Source of the DNA: UBA10649 sp963755335
Lineage (GTDB): Bacteria; Actinomycetota; Actinomycetes; S36-B12
Direction: 5' to 3'
NCBI GenBank assembly: GCA_963755335.1
Contig: CAVWJW010000008.1
Span: forward strand, 620,001-684,000
Length of the DNA: 64,000 nucleotides
The position numbers and the translations under genes are program-made. Positions 18,077 to 27,359 of this stretch are shown piece by piece (position 1 is the first letter of the stretch; each line of letters begins with the position of its first letter). The notes under the pieces were generated by a model, which was not told where the DNA came from, did no database searches, and worked only from the letters and a program-made list of their open reading frames with translations.

Positions 18077-19342
18077 GCGGTCTCCTCGACGATTCGGATG
18101 CGGCTCAACTCGCGGAGTGCAGAGTCGTGCTCGTGGATGGCGCCGGCTCAGCTCGGACCAGAAGCGCTCGGTGCTCTGGCCCGGTGCAAGTGAGTCGAAG
18201 TACAGGTCCCTCAGCTCGTTCCGGGTGGACCGCATGGGGTCGTCGGCGATCATCGCCGCGAGGTCGCGCGACAGCAGGCCGATGCTCGTGTCGTCGACCA
18301 CGTGAGAGCCGGCCGCGATGGGGGCGTCCTCGAGCAGCTGTGCGCGATTGGATCGTCGGTCGCTCAGGACGATGGGGGCCTCGGGTCGCAGGTACAGGTG
18401 GTCGAGGGTGACGCTGGAGACATCGGCGATCATGACGTCGGTCGCCCGGATGACACCGAGCATGTCGGCGTCGAGCAGCACCTGATGGCCTCGATCCGGA
18501 TGAGCGGCAGCCGCCTGCTCCACCAGGTGCACGATCTGCTCGTGCGCCTTCTGCATGGCCGGATCCTTGGACGACACCACCCGCGGGTGAGGCTTGTAGA
18601 CGACGCGGCCCGAAGGCTGGGCGAGGGCGGCCGCGATGATGCGCGGGCCGTAGCGATCGACTGACGTGTAGTTGTTCGCGTCGTCCTCGCCCTCCCACGT
18701 CGGCGCGTAGGTGATGGTCGGACCGCCGACGGGCGGCAGGGACAAGGGCACGGGAAGGTCGAGCTGCGGACGGCCGACGCGCACGAGGTGTGCTGGGTCG
18801 AACCAGGCGAGGGCCGCCGCATGACGCCGCACCGCGGCCTCACCTGCGACGAAGACCTTGTCGTACGCCTTGGCCTGGTTGCTGACCATGCAGATCTTGT
18901 CGCTCTCACCGTGGTTCACGTGAATGTGCACGGCCTGCTGGAAGGACAGCGACTGGAAGTTCGTCCACCCGTTGTTGACATAGACGACGGCGTGGAAGTC
19001 CGCACGGTCGTAGAGCGCCATCAACTGCTCGTACTTGGGCACCAGAAGAACGCGAAGCGACGTCCGCTTCAGGAGCTCGTAGTAGGCCTCGACAGAGCGG
19101 ACCACGACGATGGTCCGCATGTGGGTGTTCGCCTCGAATACCGGCAGCCACTGGGTGATCTGGTACAGCTTGTGCGGGGTGTCCGGGAAGTAGAGCGCAA
19201 TATCGGCACTCGGGATGTCGGACAGGTCGAAACCGTCCGGTTCGCCCGCCCCGAAGGCCCGGAGCTGGTTGGCTGCCTTGCGAGCCGCTTTCTTCACGAA
19301 CCGCGTATAGCGCCCGTCGCCTGACCCGCGTGGTGTTGTCAC
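18073..19342 (-). CDS. CDP-glycerol glycerophosphotransferase family protein (one frameshift near 18145)
   Basis: TagF/TagB-like protein of about 422 residues once an extra base near 18145 (agc-c-ggc on the coding strand) is ignored; the repaired frame then stops at 18073 in an ATGA overlap with the nucleotidyltransferase. Features are PTITYAPTWEGEDD, VVYKPHPRVVSSKDP and MIADVSSVTLDHLYLRPEAP, which match the donor-binding half of the family. These enzymes sit at the inner membrane face and add or polymerise polyol-phosphate on lipid-linked teichoic acid. The start is GTG 19342 with GGGCGGAG upstream. Divergent from the export permease gene over 64 bp. Confidence 0.82.
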
Positions 19343-19406
19343 GTTCTCCGCCCGGTGAGTGGTGTCTGCCGCGTGGCACCTGATCGACCGGTCGCGGGTG
19401 TGACCT

Positions 19407-20192
19407 ATGGTAACCAGCGTGCGTTCTCTCTGGGAGCACCGTCAGGTGCTCCGCATGCTGGTGCAGCGTGATCTGCAGAAGCAGTACACGAAGTTCCGGC
19501 TGGGCTACCTCTGGACCATCATCGAGCCGCTGGGCATGTCGATGGTGCTGTGGTTCGTCTTCACGATGCTTCTCGGCCCGCGGAAGCTGGGCCTGCAGCC
19601 CTACCTGCTCTTCCTTTCCATCGCGATCCTGCCGTGGTGGTGGTTCACGAAGGGGATCGCCCAGTCGGCGCAGGTCTTCCAGAAGAACAAGAATCAGCTG
19701 AGGATCAGCACGCTGCCCACCGAGCTGTGGATCCTGAGGGTCCTGCTGGTGACCATGATGGAGTTCATCCTGTCGTTGCCGGTGATCGGCGTGGCCATGC
19801 TAATCACGCGCACCTACCCGGGCCCGCTCATCATCCTGTACCCGGTCGGCGTCGTGGTTCAGTTCCTGCTCATGTACGGGCTGGCCCTGACGATCTCGTC
19901 GTGCGCCGTCGTGGTCCCGGACCTCGCACGCATCGTGCGCATCGGCATGCGCGCGATGTTCTACCTGACGCCAGTGCTGTACGCCATGTCGAACATCCCG
20001 GAGCGGATCCGTCCGTTCGCCGCGCTGAATCCGGTGGTCGCGCCGATCGGCCTGTACCGCATCGGCTTCTGGCCGCAGGAGCACGAGTCGGCAACGCACT
20101 ACGTCATCTCGTTCACGCTGTGCGCCGTCGTGCTCGTCGTCGGGATCTTGGTCTTCCGCCGGCTCGAGCCGCGCATCCTGAAGGAGGCCTGA
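19407..20192 (+). CDS. ABC-2 type polysaccharide/teichoic acid export permease
   Basis: A 261-residue Wzm/TagG-type integral membrane subunit with six predicted helices. RDLQKQYTKFRLGYLWTII at the N-terminus is the typical amphipathic interface stretch, and ALNPVVAPIGLYR is near the end. Such permeases move undecaprenyl-linked polymer across the membrane and need a cognate ATPase. The adjacent gene (1 bp gap) is that partner by position but lacks catalytic motifs. An in-frame GTG at 19419 is an alternative start. Confidence 0.88.
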   Translation: MVTSVRSLWEHRQVLRMLVQRDLQKQYTKFRLGYLWTIIEPLGMSMVLWFVFTMLLGPRKLGLQPYLLFLSIAILPWWWFTKGIAQSAQVFQKNKNQLRISTLPTELWILRVLLVTMMEFILSLPVIGVAMLITRTYPGPLIILYPVGVVVQFLLMYGLALTISSCAVVVPDLARIVRIGMRAMFYLTPVLYAMSNIPERIRPFAALNPVVAPIGLYRIGFWPQEHESATHYVISFTLCAVVLVVGILVFRRLEPRILKEA

Positions 20193-20193
20193 C

Positions 20194-21018
20194 GTGGCTC
20201 GCGTCCATCTGACGCCGACCCTCGAATCAGTCGTCCAGTTCGAGAAGGTCGGCGTGCGACTGCCCGTACGGCAGCGGCGGCGCGGCGGCGGGCGGCGCGA
20301 CCGGCTGCGGCGCATGGCCGGCGAGGTCACCCGCGAGGAGATCTGGAACCTGCGCGACGCCTCGTTCGACGTCGCAGAAGGGGAGACCGTGGCGATCGTC
20401 GGCCACCCCGAGTCCGGCCGAGAGGCCTTGCTGCGGCTGGCCGCCGGGACGCTCATCCCGGACGAGGGCGTCGTGCGACGACGCGTGCCGGTGGTCCCGG
20501 TGATCGGCGTCGGGCGCGCCCTCGGTCGCAACTACACGGTGCGGCAGAACATCTATCTCGTCGGCGGCCTGCTCGGCATGACGCCCGAGATGGTCGTGGA
20601 GCGGCTGCCGAAGATCGTCAAGGACTCCGGGCTCGAGGGCATGGTCGACAAGTACCTCGGTGACGTACCCGGTCGCGCGCGCGGTCCGCTTGCCTGGACC
20701 ATCGCGATGGCGACCGAGGGGCGCGCCTATGCGATCTCCGAGGCGATGGTCGTCGGGGATATGACGTACCAGGAGCGGTGCTGGAAGATCATCGAGGCGA
20801 AGCGGGCCGACGGGGTCTCGTTCCTCGTGACCTCGGAACGACCCGCCCATCTGCTGAGGTTCTGCGAACGGGCGCTGCTGCTGGACAATGACACGATCCT
20901 CGCCGACACGACCGTCGAAGACGCGCTGGAGCGCCTGCCCCTGCTCAAGCGGCACAAGCACGACGTCGGTCTCGCGCAGGAGGAACTGGCCGACGAGGAC
21001 GACGATGAGCTCCTCTAG
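20194..21018 (+). CDS. Wzt/TagH-like ABC ATPase subunit with degenerate catalytic motifs
   Basis: A 274-residue protein whose layout matches TagH/Wzt nucleotide-binding domains, but the key residues are gone. The P-loop position reads VGHPESGREALLRLAAG (residues 69-85): the middle glycine, the lysine and the S/T are replaced by E, R and E. The ABC signature region reads VPGRARGPLAW. The Walker B segment is YAISEAM, with S182 in place of Asp. The H-loop is VTSERP, with no histidine. The flanking VVGDMTYQERCWKII and RALLLDNDTI still align with the family. It directly follows the permease and overlaps the sulfotransferase-like gene by 14 bp. No frameshift is needed to read it, so the loss looks real rather than a sequencing error. 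Confidence 0.8.
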   Translation: MARVHLTPTLESVVQFEKVGVRLPVRQRRRGGGRRDRLRRMAGEVTREEIWNLRDASFDVAEGETVAIVGHPESGREALLRLAAGTLIPDEGVVRRRVPVVPVIGVGRALGRNYTVRQNIYLVGGLLGMTPEMVVERLPKIVKDSGLEGMVDKYLGDVPGRARGPLAWTIAMATEGRAYAISEAMVVGDMTYQERCWKIIEAKRADGVSFLVTSERPAHLLRFCERALLLDNDTILADTTVEDALERLPLLKRHKHDVGLAQEELADEDDDELL

Positions 21019-22189
21019 CCCCGGCTTCCTGCCGCCCGTGGCCGCCCTTCCGCCAGACTCGGTGCTCCTGCACGTCGGCGTGCACAAGACCGGCACCACG
21101 GCCGTCCAGGCAGCGCTGGCCCATGCACGTCCCGTGCTGCGCGAGAACGGCGTCTACTACCCGGGTAAGCGACCGGCACAGCACCGGGCCGCGCTGTCCG
21201 TCCTCGAGCGGGCGTGGGGCTGGGGCGAGAACGGTGGCGAGAAGTTCGCGCGAACCCACTTCGACGACATGGCGCAGCGCGTGCGCGACTTCGACGGGCG
21301 GGTCGTCATCAGTAGCGAGTTCTTCTGCGAGGCACCGGAGGACACCGCACGTCAGGTCGTCGAGGCGCTCGGGGGCACCGATGTGCATGTGGCGGTCACG
21401 CTGCGCAATCTCGGCAGTCTTCTGCCCTCCTCCTGGCAGCAGTACCTGAAGTACGGCATGGCGACCGGTTACGTGAAGTGGCTTCAGGACGTCTTCGCCA
21501 ACCCGGGCGGATCGTCCATGACGCCTACCTTCTGGATGCGGCAGGATCACGCGGCCGTCGTCCGCCGATGGGTGGACGTGGTCGGCCCGGCCCGGATGAC
21601 GGTCATCGTCCTCGAGGATCTCGACCGGGCCGCCGTCTTCCGCACCTTCGAGGAGCTGCTCGACCTGCCGCCCGGCACTCTCGAGTCGCGTATGAACCTG
21701 ACCTCGAATCGATCCCTCACCGCGCCGGAGGCGCAGCTGCTCCTCGACCTCAACAGGCAGATCGCCCTCGACATGCCATGGGGCGACTACCAGCGAATGG
21801 TGCGCCGCGGCCTGGCACTGCGGCTGGTCGAGGAGCGCGAGCCGCCGCCAGACGAGCCGAAGCTCTTCACGCCGACGTGGGCCCTCGAGGCCGCTGCGGC
21901 CATGGGCGCAGAAGCGGCCCAGACCATTCGGGAGTCGGGCGTGCGGGCGCTCGGCGACGTCGACGCCCTCGCGCGGATCGCCCCGACGGGCGAGCCGGTC
22001 GACGACGACGAGCGCGCGACGGTGCCGACCAGCGTGGCGGTCGCGGCCCTCAAGGCGATGATCGAGACCGCCCAGGCGCCCGTGAAGAAGAAGGACCCCT
22101 CATCCAGGCAGCTGGCCGGCGACCTCTGGCGTCAGGTGCAGATCGACGGCCGACGGCGGCTGCGGCGCAGGGGCACGAGCGCCTCGTGA
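21005..22189 (+). CDS. Sulfotransferase-like protein
   Basis: A 394-residue protein. ATG 21005 is the first methionine in the part of the frame that does not merely read through the ATPase gene. The N-terminal VLLHVGVHKTGTTAVQAAL (about 20-38) is the 5'-phosphosulfate-binding loop of PAPS-dependent sulfotransferases. VVISSEFFCEAPE and VAVTLRNLGSLLPSSWQQY resemble the 3'-phosphate-binding segment (R..S). If active it would sulfate a carbohydrate of the wall polymer; the acceptor is unknown. Its stop overlaps the next GTG (GTGA). Confidence 0.75.
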   Translation: MSSSSPGFLPPVAALPPDSVLLHVGVHKTGTTAVQAALAHARPVLRENGVYYPGKRPAQHRAALSVLERAWGWGENGGEKFARTHFDDMAQRVRDFDGRVVISSEFFCEAPEDTARQVVEALGGTDVHVAVTLRNLGSLLPSSWQQYLKYGMATGYVKWLQDVFANPGGSSMTPTFWMRQDHAAVVRRWVDVVGPARMTVIVLEDLDRAAVFRTFEELLDLPPGTLESRMNLTSNRSLTAPEAQLLLDLNRQIALDMPWGDYQRMVRRGLALRLVEEREPPPDEPKLFTPTWALEAAAAMGAEAAQTIRESGVRALGDVDALARIAPTGEPVDDDERATVPTSVAVAALKAMIETAQAPVKKKDPSSRQLAGDLWRQVQIDGRRRLRRRGTSAS

Positions 22190-23934
22190 CCGATCCCGTC
22201 GTCGTCCCTGGCACCAGCGTGGACGGCTCGCTGGCCGAGGTCGCCGCGCTGCTGAGGTCGTCGGCCGGACCCGTCGTCATCGTGGCGCGCGACCTCGTGG
22301 TGGCGCCGCGCGCCCTGGCGCCGCTGACCGATGACCCGTTCGTGCCGACCGCCCTCCTCGTCCGCCCGGGCGTCGACGGCGCCGACGTGCGGGTGCGCCA
22401 CCACGTGGTCGTGAGCGTCGGCACCTCCTTCCACTCCGTCACTGCTCCCGACAGCAGGTCCGTCGGAGCGTGCGTGATTTCGTCCGCCGATGCGATGGCC
22501 GCTGCGGCCGCCGTCGAGGAGCTTGCCGCCGCCGTCGCTGCCGGTCAGGTCACCACGGGAGGCGACGACCTGGTCGAGCTGATCGCGGTGACCCTTGCCC
22601 GCAGCGGAACCACGGTTAAGGCCGTCGACATGGTCGACGTCCCGTGGGCCCGTTCGCCATCGGACATCGACGCGGCCCGTGCCCGGGCCGCCACGGTGAG
22701 CGACGAGCGGATCGCCCAGCTCCAGGCCAACCGGGCCGACGACGGGTTCTACTCGACGTTCGTGGTCCGTAGGCTGTCGAAGCCCCTGACCCGGGTGGCC
22801 CTGCGGCTGGGACTCAGCCCCAACAGCATCACGCTTATGTCGTTCGCGATCGGAATCGCCGCCGCCGCGTTCTTCGCCGTCGGCAGCCGATGGGCGCTGG
22901 TCGTCGGTGCACTACTGCTGCAGCTGAGCCTGATCGTGGACTGCGTCGATGGCGAGGTCGCCCGTGCGACACGGCGGTTCTCGGCACTGGGTGCGTGGCT
23001 GGACGCGTCCACCGACCGAGTCAAGGAGTTCCTTGCCTACGCCGGGCTCGCGTACGGGGCGTCCCGCTCGGGGGCCGACATCTGGTGGCTGGCGGTGGTC
23101 CTCGTGGTCCTCCAGACCACGCGGCACATGTCGGACTACGACTTCTCCCGGGTCCAGCGGCTCCGCGAGGCATCCGTGCCCCTGCGCGACGTGCGCCTCG
23201 CCGACGACGGCGCACAGGGGTCTGCCGGCGGCTGGTCCGTCAGCGGCGCCATGGAGATGTCGACCCGGATGAACCGTCGGGACGCCGTCCGCTGGGCGAA
23301 GCGGGCGATCCACTTGCCCATCGGTGAGCGCTGGCTCATCATCAGCGTGTTCGCGGCCCTGCTCGGCCCCACCTGGGCGCTCGGCGTGCTGCTGGGCGCT
23401 GGGCTGATCGCCTTCGGGTATGTGCTCGCCGGGCGCACCCTGCGGACCTTCACGTGGAGCGGCCCGACCCCGGAGACGGGCGTGCTCCTCCTGAGCCGGC
23501 AGGGCGACTCGGGGCCGATCCTGTCTGCCGTGGCGATGGCTGTGCCGTCAGCGGTCCGCGCCCGTCTGTGGGCCGGCCGGGCCGGATGGGCGATCCCCCC
23601 GACGCTTCGATTCGTCGAACTCTCGGTCGTCGCCGTCGTCGTGCTGGCGTGGTTCCCGTCCGTCACCGTCATCGCCTTCTGGTGGATGGCCATCGTCGCG
23701 TTCCACCACTACGACACGCTCTACCGAGCGATGCAGGGCTCCGGGTCGCCGCGCTGGGTCACCTGGCTGGGCCTGGGCTGGGACGGTCGCACCATCGTCG
23801 TGCTGCTTCTCGCGGTCGTCGGCCTGACGGCCATCGGCACCGGACTCACCTGGGGAGTCTGGATCATGCTGGCGCTCTTCGTCGTCGCGTCGTCCGTACA
23901 GTGGCTGTCTGTGCAGCCGGGAGCCAGGTCGTGA
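22186..23934 (+). CDS. CDP-alcohol phosphotransferase with N-terminal extension
   Basis: A 582-residue membrane protein from GTG 22186. Residues 1-190 form a soluble N-terminal region of unknown function, possibly a remnant nucleotidyltransferase-like domain. A CDP-alcohol phosphatidyltransferase core follows with the complete motif DCVDGEVAR...G...D...D (residues 252-277). More hydrophobic segments continue to the C-terminus. It would transfer a phospho-alcohol from a CDP-alcohol to an acceptor. Located between the sulfotransferase-like gene and a second CDP-alcohol phosphotransferase, with 4-bp overlaps on both sides. Confidence 0.82.
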   Translation: MTDPVVVPGTSVDGSLAEVAALLRSSAGPVVIVARDLVVAPRALAPLTDDPFVPTALLVRPGVDGADVRVRHHVVVSVGTSFHSVTAPDSRSVGACVISSADAMAAAAAVEELAAAVAAGQVTTGGDDLVELIAVTLARSGTTVKAVDMVDVPWARSPSDIDAARARAATVSDERIAQLQANRADDGFYSTFVVRRLSKPLTRVALRLGLSPNSITLMSFAIGIAAAAFFAVGSRWALVVGALLLQLSLIVDCVDGEVARATRRFSALGAWLDASTDRVKEFLAYAGLAYGASRSGADIWWLAVVLVVLQTTRHMSDYDFSRVQRLREASVPLRDVRLADDGAQGSAGGWSVSGAMEMSTRMNRRDAVRWAKRAIHLPIGERWLIISVFAALLGPTWALGVLLGAGLIAFGYVLAGRTLRTFTWSGPTPETGVLLLSRQGDSGPILSAVAMAVPSAVRARLWAGRAGWAIPPTLRFVELSVVAVVVLAWFPSVTVIAFWWMAIVAFHHYDTLYRAMQGSGSPRWVTWLGLGWDGRTIVVLLLAVVGLTAIGTGLTWGVWIMLALFVVASSVQWLSVQPGARS

Positions 23935-24731
23935 GCGACGCCCGACCCAGCCGGCCCACCGTCGCGCAGATCCGCGAGGTGTGCCAGCCGCCCGCCGTGC
24001 GTGGTCGACGCAACTCCGAGCACTGGGTCGCGGACGTGTACCTGCGCGACATCTCGCCCTACCTGACGCGGGTGCTGCTCCGCACGCCGATCACGGCGAA
24101 CGGCGTCACCTGGCTCATGGTCGCCACCGGGATGTCCGCTGCGCTGGCACTGCTCATTCCCGGCCTGCCCGGTGCGATCCTCGCCGTCCTGCTGGGGCAG
24201 ATGCAGATGCTGTGGGACTGCTGCGACGGCGAGGTGGCCCGGTGGCGCCAGACCACCTCGCCCAAGGGCGTGTTCATCGATCGCGTCGGTCACTACACGA
24301 CCGAAGGGCTGATCCCGATCGCCTTGGGGCTTCGCGCCGCGGGCTTTCCCGACACCGGCTGGCAGGACACCCCGTGGCCCCTGATCGGTGCACTCGTGTC
24401 CGTCCTCGTGCTCTACAACAAGTCGCTCAACGACATGGTCCACGTCTCGCGCGCCTACAACAATCTGCCCCGACTCGAGGAGAAGGCCGAGGTCGCTGCA
24501 CCGCGATCGACGGGTCTGCGTCGGGTCCGCAGCCTGGTTCGCTTCTTCCCGTTCCATCGGGCGTACCACTCCGTCGAGCTCACCCTGCTCGCGCTCGTGG
24601 CCGCCGTGATCGACGTCCCGCTGGGGGACCTGGCCGCGACGCGGTTCCTCGTCGGCTTCCTCGCCGTCTTCGGCGTGATCACGATCGTCGGCCACCTGGC
24701 CTCGATCCTCTCGTCGAGCCGGTTGAGGTGA
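23931..24731 (+). CDS. CDP-alcohol phosphotransferase, last motif Asp replaced by His
   Basis: A 266-residue membrane protein starting at GTG 23931 (GTGA overlap). The family motif is present as D96..DG..AR........G...D117...H121: the final aspartate, normally the catalytic base, is His. The rest of the core, including the membrane helices around it, is retained. Several CDP-alcohol phosphotransferases of surface-glycan loci deviate here, so it may still be active. As the second such gene in tandem it may act on another acceptor or pair with the upstream protein. Confidence 0.8.
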   Translation: MSDARPSRPTVAQIREVCQPPAVRGRRNSEHWVADVYLRDISPYLTRVLLRTPITANGVTWLMVATGMSAALALLIPGLPGAILAVLLGQMQMLWDCCDGEVARWRQTTSPKGVFIDRVGHYTTEGLIPIALGLRAAGFPDTGWQDTPWPLIGALVSVLVLYNKSLNDMVHVSRAYNNLPRLEEKAEVAAPRSTGLRRVRSLVRFFPFHRAYHSVELTLLALVAAVIDVPLGDLAATRFLVGFLAVFGVITIVGHLASILSSSRLR

Positions 24732-24734
24732 CGC

Positions 24735-25605
24735 GTGGCTGACTCGCCGACGTTCGGTGTCGTCATCCTGACGATGGGCAGGCGTCCTGACGATCTCCAG
24801 CGGGGGATCGCCTCCGTCCTCGCCCAGCGCGACGTGACGACAGACGTCGTCGTCGTCGGCAACTGGTGGGACCCGGTGGATCTCCCCGACGGGAGTCCGC
24901 GGCGTCCACCTGCCCGAGAACGTCGGCATCCCGGCCGGACGCAATGCTGGCGTGCCGCATGTCGGTGGCGACCTGATCTTCTTCCTCGACGACGATGCGT
25001 CTCTTCCCGACGACCACTTCCTGGCGACCGTCGCCGATCGCTTCGCGGCCGATCCGGGCCTCGGCCTGATCCAGCCGCGCGTCGTGGATCCGACGGGGCT
25101 GCCGGCGCCCCGGCGCTGGGTGCCGCGCCTGCGCGTCGGTGACCCCTACGCGTCGAGTGCCGCGACGGCGCTGTGGGAGGGGGCGGTCGCGATGCGCCGC
25201 GCGCTCTTCGACGCCATTGGCGGCTGGCCCGACGACTTCTTCTACGCCCACGAGGGCATCGACGTCGTGTGGCGGGTATGGGACGAGGGGTACACGCCGT
25301 GGTACGCGGCCGACCTGGTGGTCAACCATCCGGTCATCGACCCGGCGCGGCACGACGTGTACTACCGCCTCAACGCCCGCAACCGGGTGTGGCTCGCGCG
25401 CCGCAACCTGCCGGTGGTCCTCGAGCCGCTCTACGTCGGCACGTGGGTGGGCATGACGCTGCTGCGCGTCCACGACAAGGCGGCGCTGGGGGCCTGGTTC
25501 GGCGGCCTGCGCGAGGGGATCGCGCAGCGTCCTGCTGGACGACGGCCGATGAAGTGGTCGACGGTGTGGGCGATGACGAAGGCCGGCCGCCCCCCGGTCA
25601 TCTGA
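24735..25605 (+). CDS. Family 2 glycosyltransferase (frameshifted near 24894)
   Basis: Starts at GTG 24735. An extra base near 24894 (ggg-a-gtc) breaks the frame; ignoring it gives a 289-residue GT2 enzyme of normal length. Before the shift are FGVVILTMGRRPDDLQRGI and TTDVVVVGNWW; after it are LPENVGIPAGRNAGV, FFLDDDASLPDDHF (metal-binding DDD) and YAHEGIDVVWRVWDEGY (acceptor/base region). Last gene of the glycopolymer cluster, ending in front of a bidirectional inverted repeat. Confidence 0.82.
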
Positions 25606-25613
25606 CCCCCGTC

Positions 25614-25673
25614 GCGAGTGGTGAGCAGGCGGGGCATCTGAACCCTCAGAACGCCCGCCGTCTCACCGCTCGC
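25614..25673. terminator. Inverted repeat between convergent genes
   Basis: Arms 25614-25633 and 25654-25673 pair over 20 positions with three mismatches (GCGAGTGGTGAG... against ...CTCACCGCTCGC), loop 20 bases. It lies between the stop of the glycosyltransferase at 25605 and the stop of the LCP gene at 25690, so it can serve both. No U-tract. Confidence 0.6.
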
Positions 25674-25689
25674 GGAGGGGTTCAGGGGA

Positions 25690-27114
25690 TCAGGAGGCGC
25701 AGAAGTTCTCGTCGCCGCTGTTGACGTTGGCGGTGTAGTCCTTGGTGATCTCGCTGATGACGACCGGCTTGATGGACGTGAAGTCGGTGCCGACGAGCAG
25801 GTTCATCGTCTTGCCCTGCTTCTTGACCTTCTCGGTGTTGTTGGCAGTCGCGGCGTAGATGAGCGTCTTGGCGGACTGATCCCAACTGGGGTCGTACTGC
25901 ACGGTCGTCGTCTCGACGGTGGTATCGGCATTGCCGACGGTCTCGACCAGGTAGCCCTGCTTGCGCAGCTCCTTGGCGACCTCCTTGCCCTTGCCCTTCA
26001 CGCCCGTGCCGTTCAGCACGTTCACGTGGATCTGGTTCGGGGGAGTCTTGAGCAGCGGCTGATCGGTCGAGCCGGTGGCGCCCTTCGGCGGCCACGAGGT
26101 GTCGTTGAGGATCGCGTTCCAGATCGGCTTGGCCTGCGCGGCGTTGACGCTCACCGTGGCGTTGTCGCCGTTGGGCGTCCACGGCAGCGTCGTGAACGTG
26201 ACGTTCGAGGGCTTGAGGTCCTTCAGGCTGAGGGCGAGGTCCTTGAGGTTGTTGATGTCGGCCAGCTGCGGATCGGCAGTCAGCGACGATGTCGCTGCAT
26301 TGAGGACGCCGAGTAGCTGCGCCGGGTTCAGCAGGGTGCCGCTGCTGAGCACCTTGCGCATCAGCGAGGAGATGAACGCCTGCTGACGCCGGATCCGCGA
26401 GGTGTCCGAGCCGTCGCCGAGACCGTGCCGGGTGCGCACGAAGGCCAGCGCCTCCTCGCCCTCGACGGTGTGCTTGCCCTTCGACATCTTCAGGCCGCTC
26501 AGCGGGTCGTTGACGTCGGACGTGAGGCAGATCTCGACGCCGCCGATCGCGTCGACGATCTTCTTGAACCCGTTGAAGTCGACGAGCATGAAGTTGTGGA
26601 GATCGAGGCCGGACATCTCGTTGATCGCCTTGATCGTGCAGCCTGGGCCGCCGATCTCGATGGCCTGGTTGAAGCGTGCCCGGTAGCCCCCGAGCTTCTT
26701 GCCGTTCTTCTTGCAGACCGGGAGCGTGATGATGGTGTCGCGGGGGATGCTCACCGCGATGGCGGACTTCCGGTCGGCCGCGATGTGCAGCACGATCACC
26801 GTGTCGGAGCGCTGGCCGCCGATCTGCGTGGCCGTGCCGAAGCCGCCGTTGCCCTTGCCCTCGCGCGTGTCGCTGCCCATCAGCACGATGTTGATCGGCT
26901 CGGGGGTTCCAGTGTCCTCGTTGACGGCAGTCAGCGGCACTGACGGCGGGTGGGAGCCGAGCACCTCGCTGACGTCGATCGTCTTGATGTTGCCCTGGAG
27001 CTGGTTCATGACCACGCCCACGCCGGCGCCGACGACGGTCGCGACGAGGATCAGGGCAGAGACGACGGACAGGACGATCCGAGAGACGCGTCGTCGACCG
27101 CTGGCGGAGCTCAC
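25690..27114 (-). CDS. LytR-CpsA-Psr (LCP) family phosphotransferase
   Basis: A 474-residue protein from GTG 27114. The frame is open further upstream, but that part is arginine/proline-rich and lacks the family pattern. One N-terminal transmembrane helix lies at about residues 12-34. The LCP domain follows with NIVLMGSDTRE, RSDTVIVLHIAADRKSAIAVSIPRD-type sequence, GGPGCTIKAINEMSGLDLHN and FVRTRHGLGDGSDTSRIRRQQ. A C-terminal LytR_C domain (INVLNGTGVKGKG-like, about 360-450) is present. LCP proteins attach lipid-linked wall polymers to peptidoglycan outside the cell, which matches the adjoining polymer export cluster. Confidence 0.92.
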   Translation of the reverse strand: MSSASGRRRVSRIVLSVVSALILVATVVGAGVGVVMNQLQGNIKTIDVSEVLGSHPPSVPLTAVNEDTGTPEPINIVLMGSDTREGKGNGGFGTATQIGGQRSDTVIVLHIAADRKSAIAVSIPRDTIITLPVCKKNGKKLGGYRARFNQAIEIGGPGCTIKAINEMSGLDLHNFMLVDFNGFKKIVDAIGGVEICLTSDVNDPLSGLKMSKGKHTVEGEEALAFVRTRHGLGDGSDTSRIRRQQAFISSLMRKVLSSGTLLNPAQLLGVLNAATSSLTADPQLADINNLKDLALSLKDLKPSNVTFTTLPWTPNGDNATVSVNAAQAKPIWNAILNDTSWPPKGATGSTDQPLLKTPPNQIHVNVLNGTGVKGKGKEVAKELRKQGYLVETVGNADTTVETTTVQYDPSWDQSAKTLIYAATANNTEKVKKQGKTMNLLVGTDFTSIKPVVISEITKDYTANVNSGDENFCAS

Positions 27115-27359
27115 GTGCTGGGGCTCCCATCGGTCCGGAGGTGAGGTCGTCGCAAGATGTCGCCATGGTAAACGGCTGACGTACCCAAGGGACGCACCGC
27201 CGGTTCGGGCGGTTCCTCGGTGGCGTCCCCGGCATGAGGACCGTGTGATGAATGTGACACACGAGACGGGTGGGAAGTGGAATGGGCCGCCGTTCTGTGG
27301 CACCGTGGGGGGCGGTGGCCGGCCCGGCCGTTCCGACTTCCCCTGAAGGAGCCCCCGCC
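27115..27359. promoter_or_regulatory. Divergent intergenic region between LCP and SpoIID/LytB genes
   Basis: About 245 bp without a plausible gene; it must hold both promoters. I see no convincing -35/-10 pair. The right end carries GAAGGAG nine bases before the SpoIID start codon. Confidence 0.4.
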
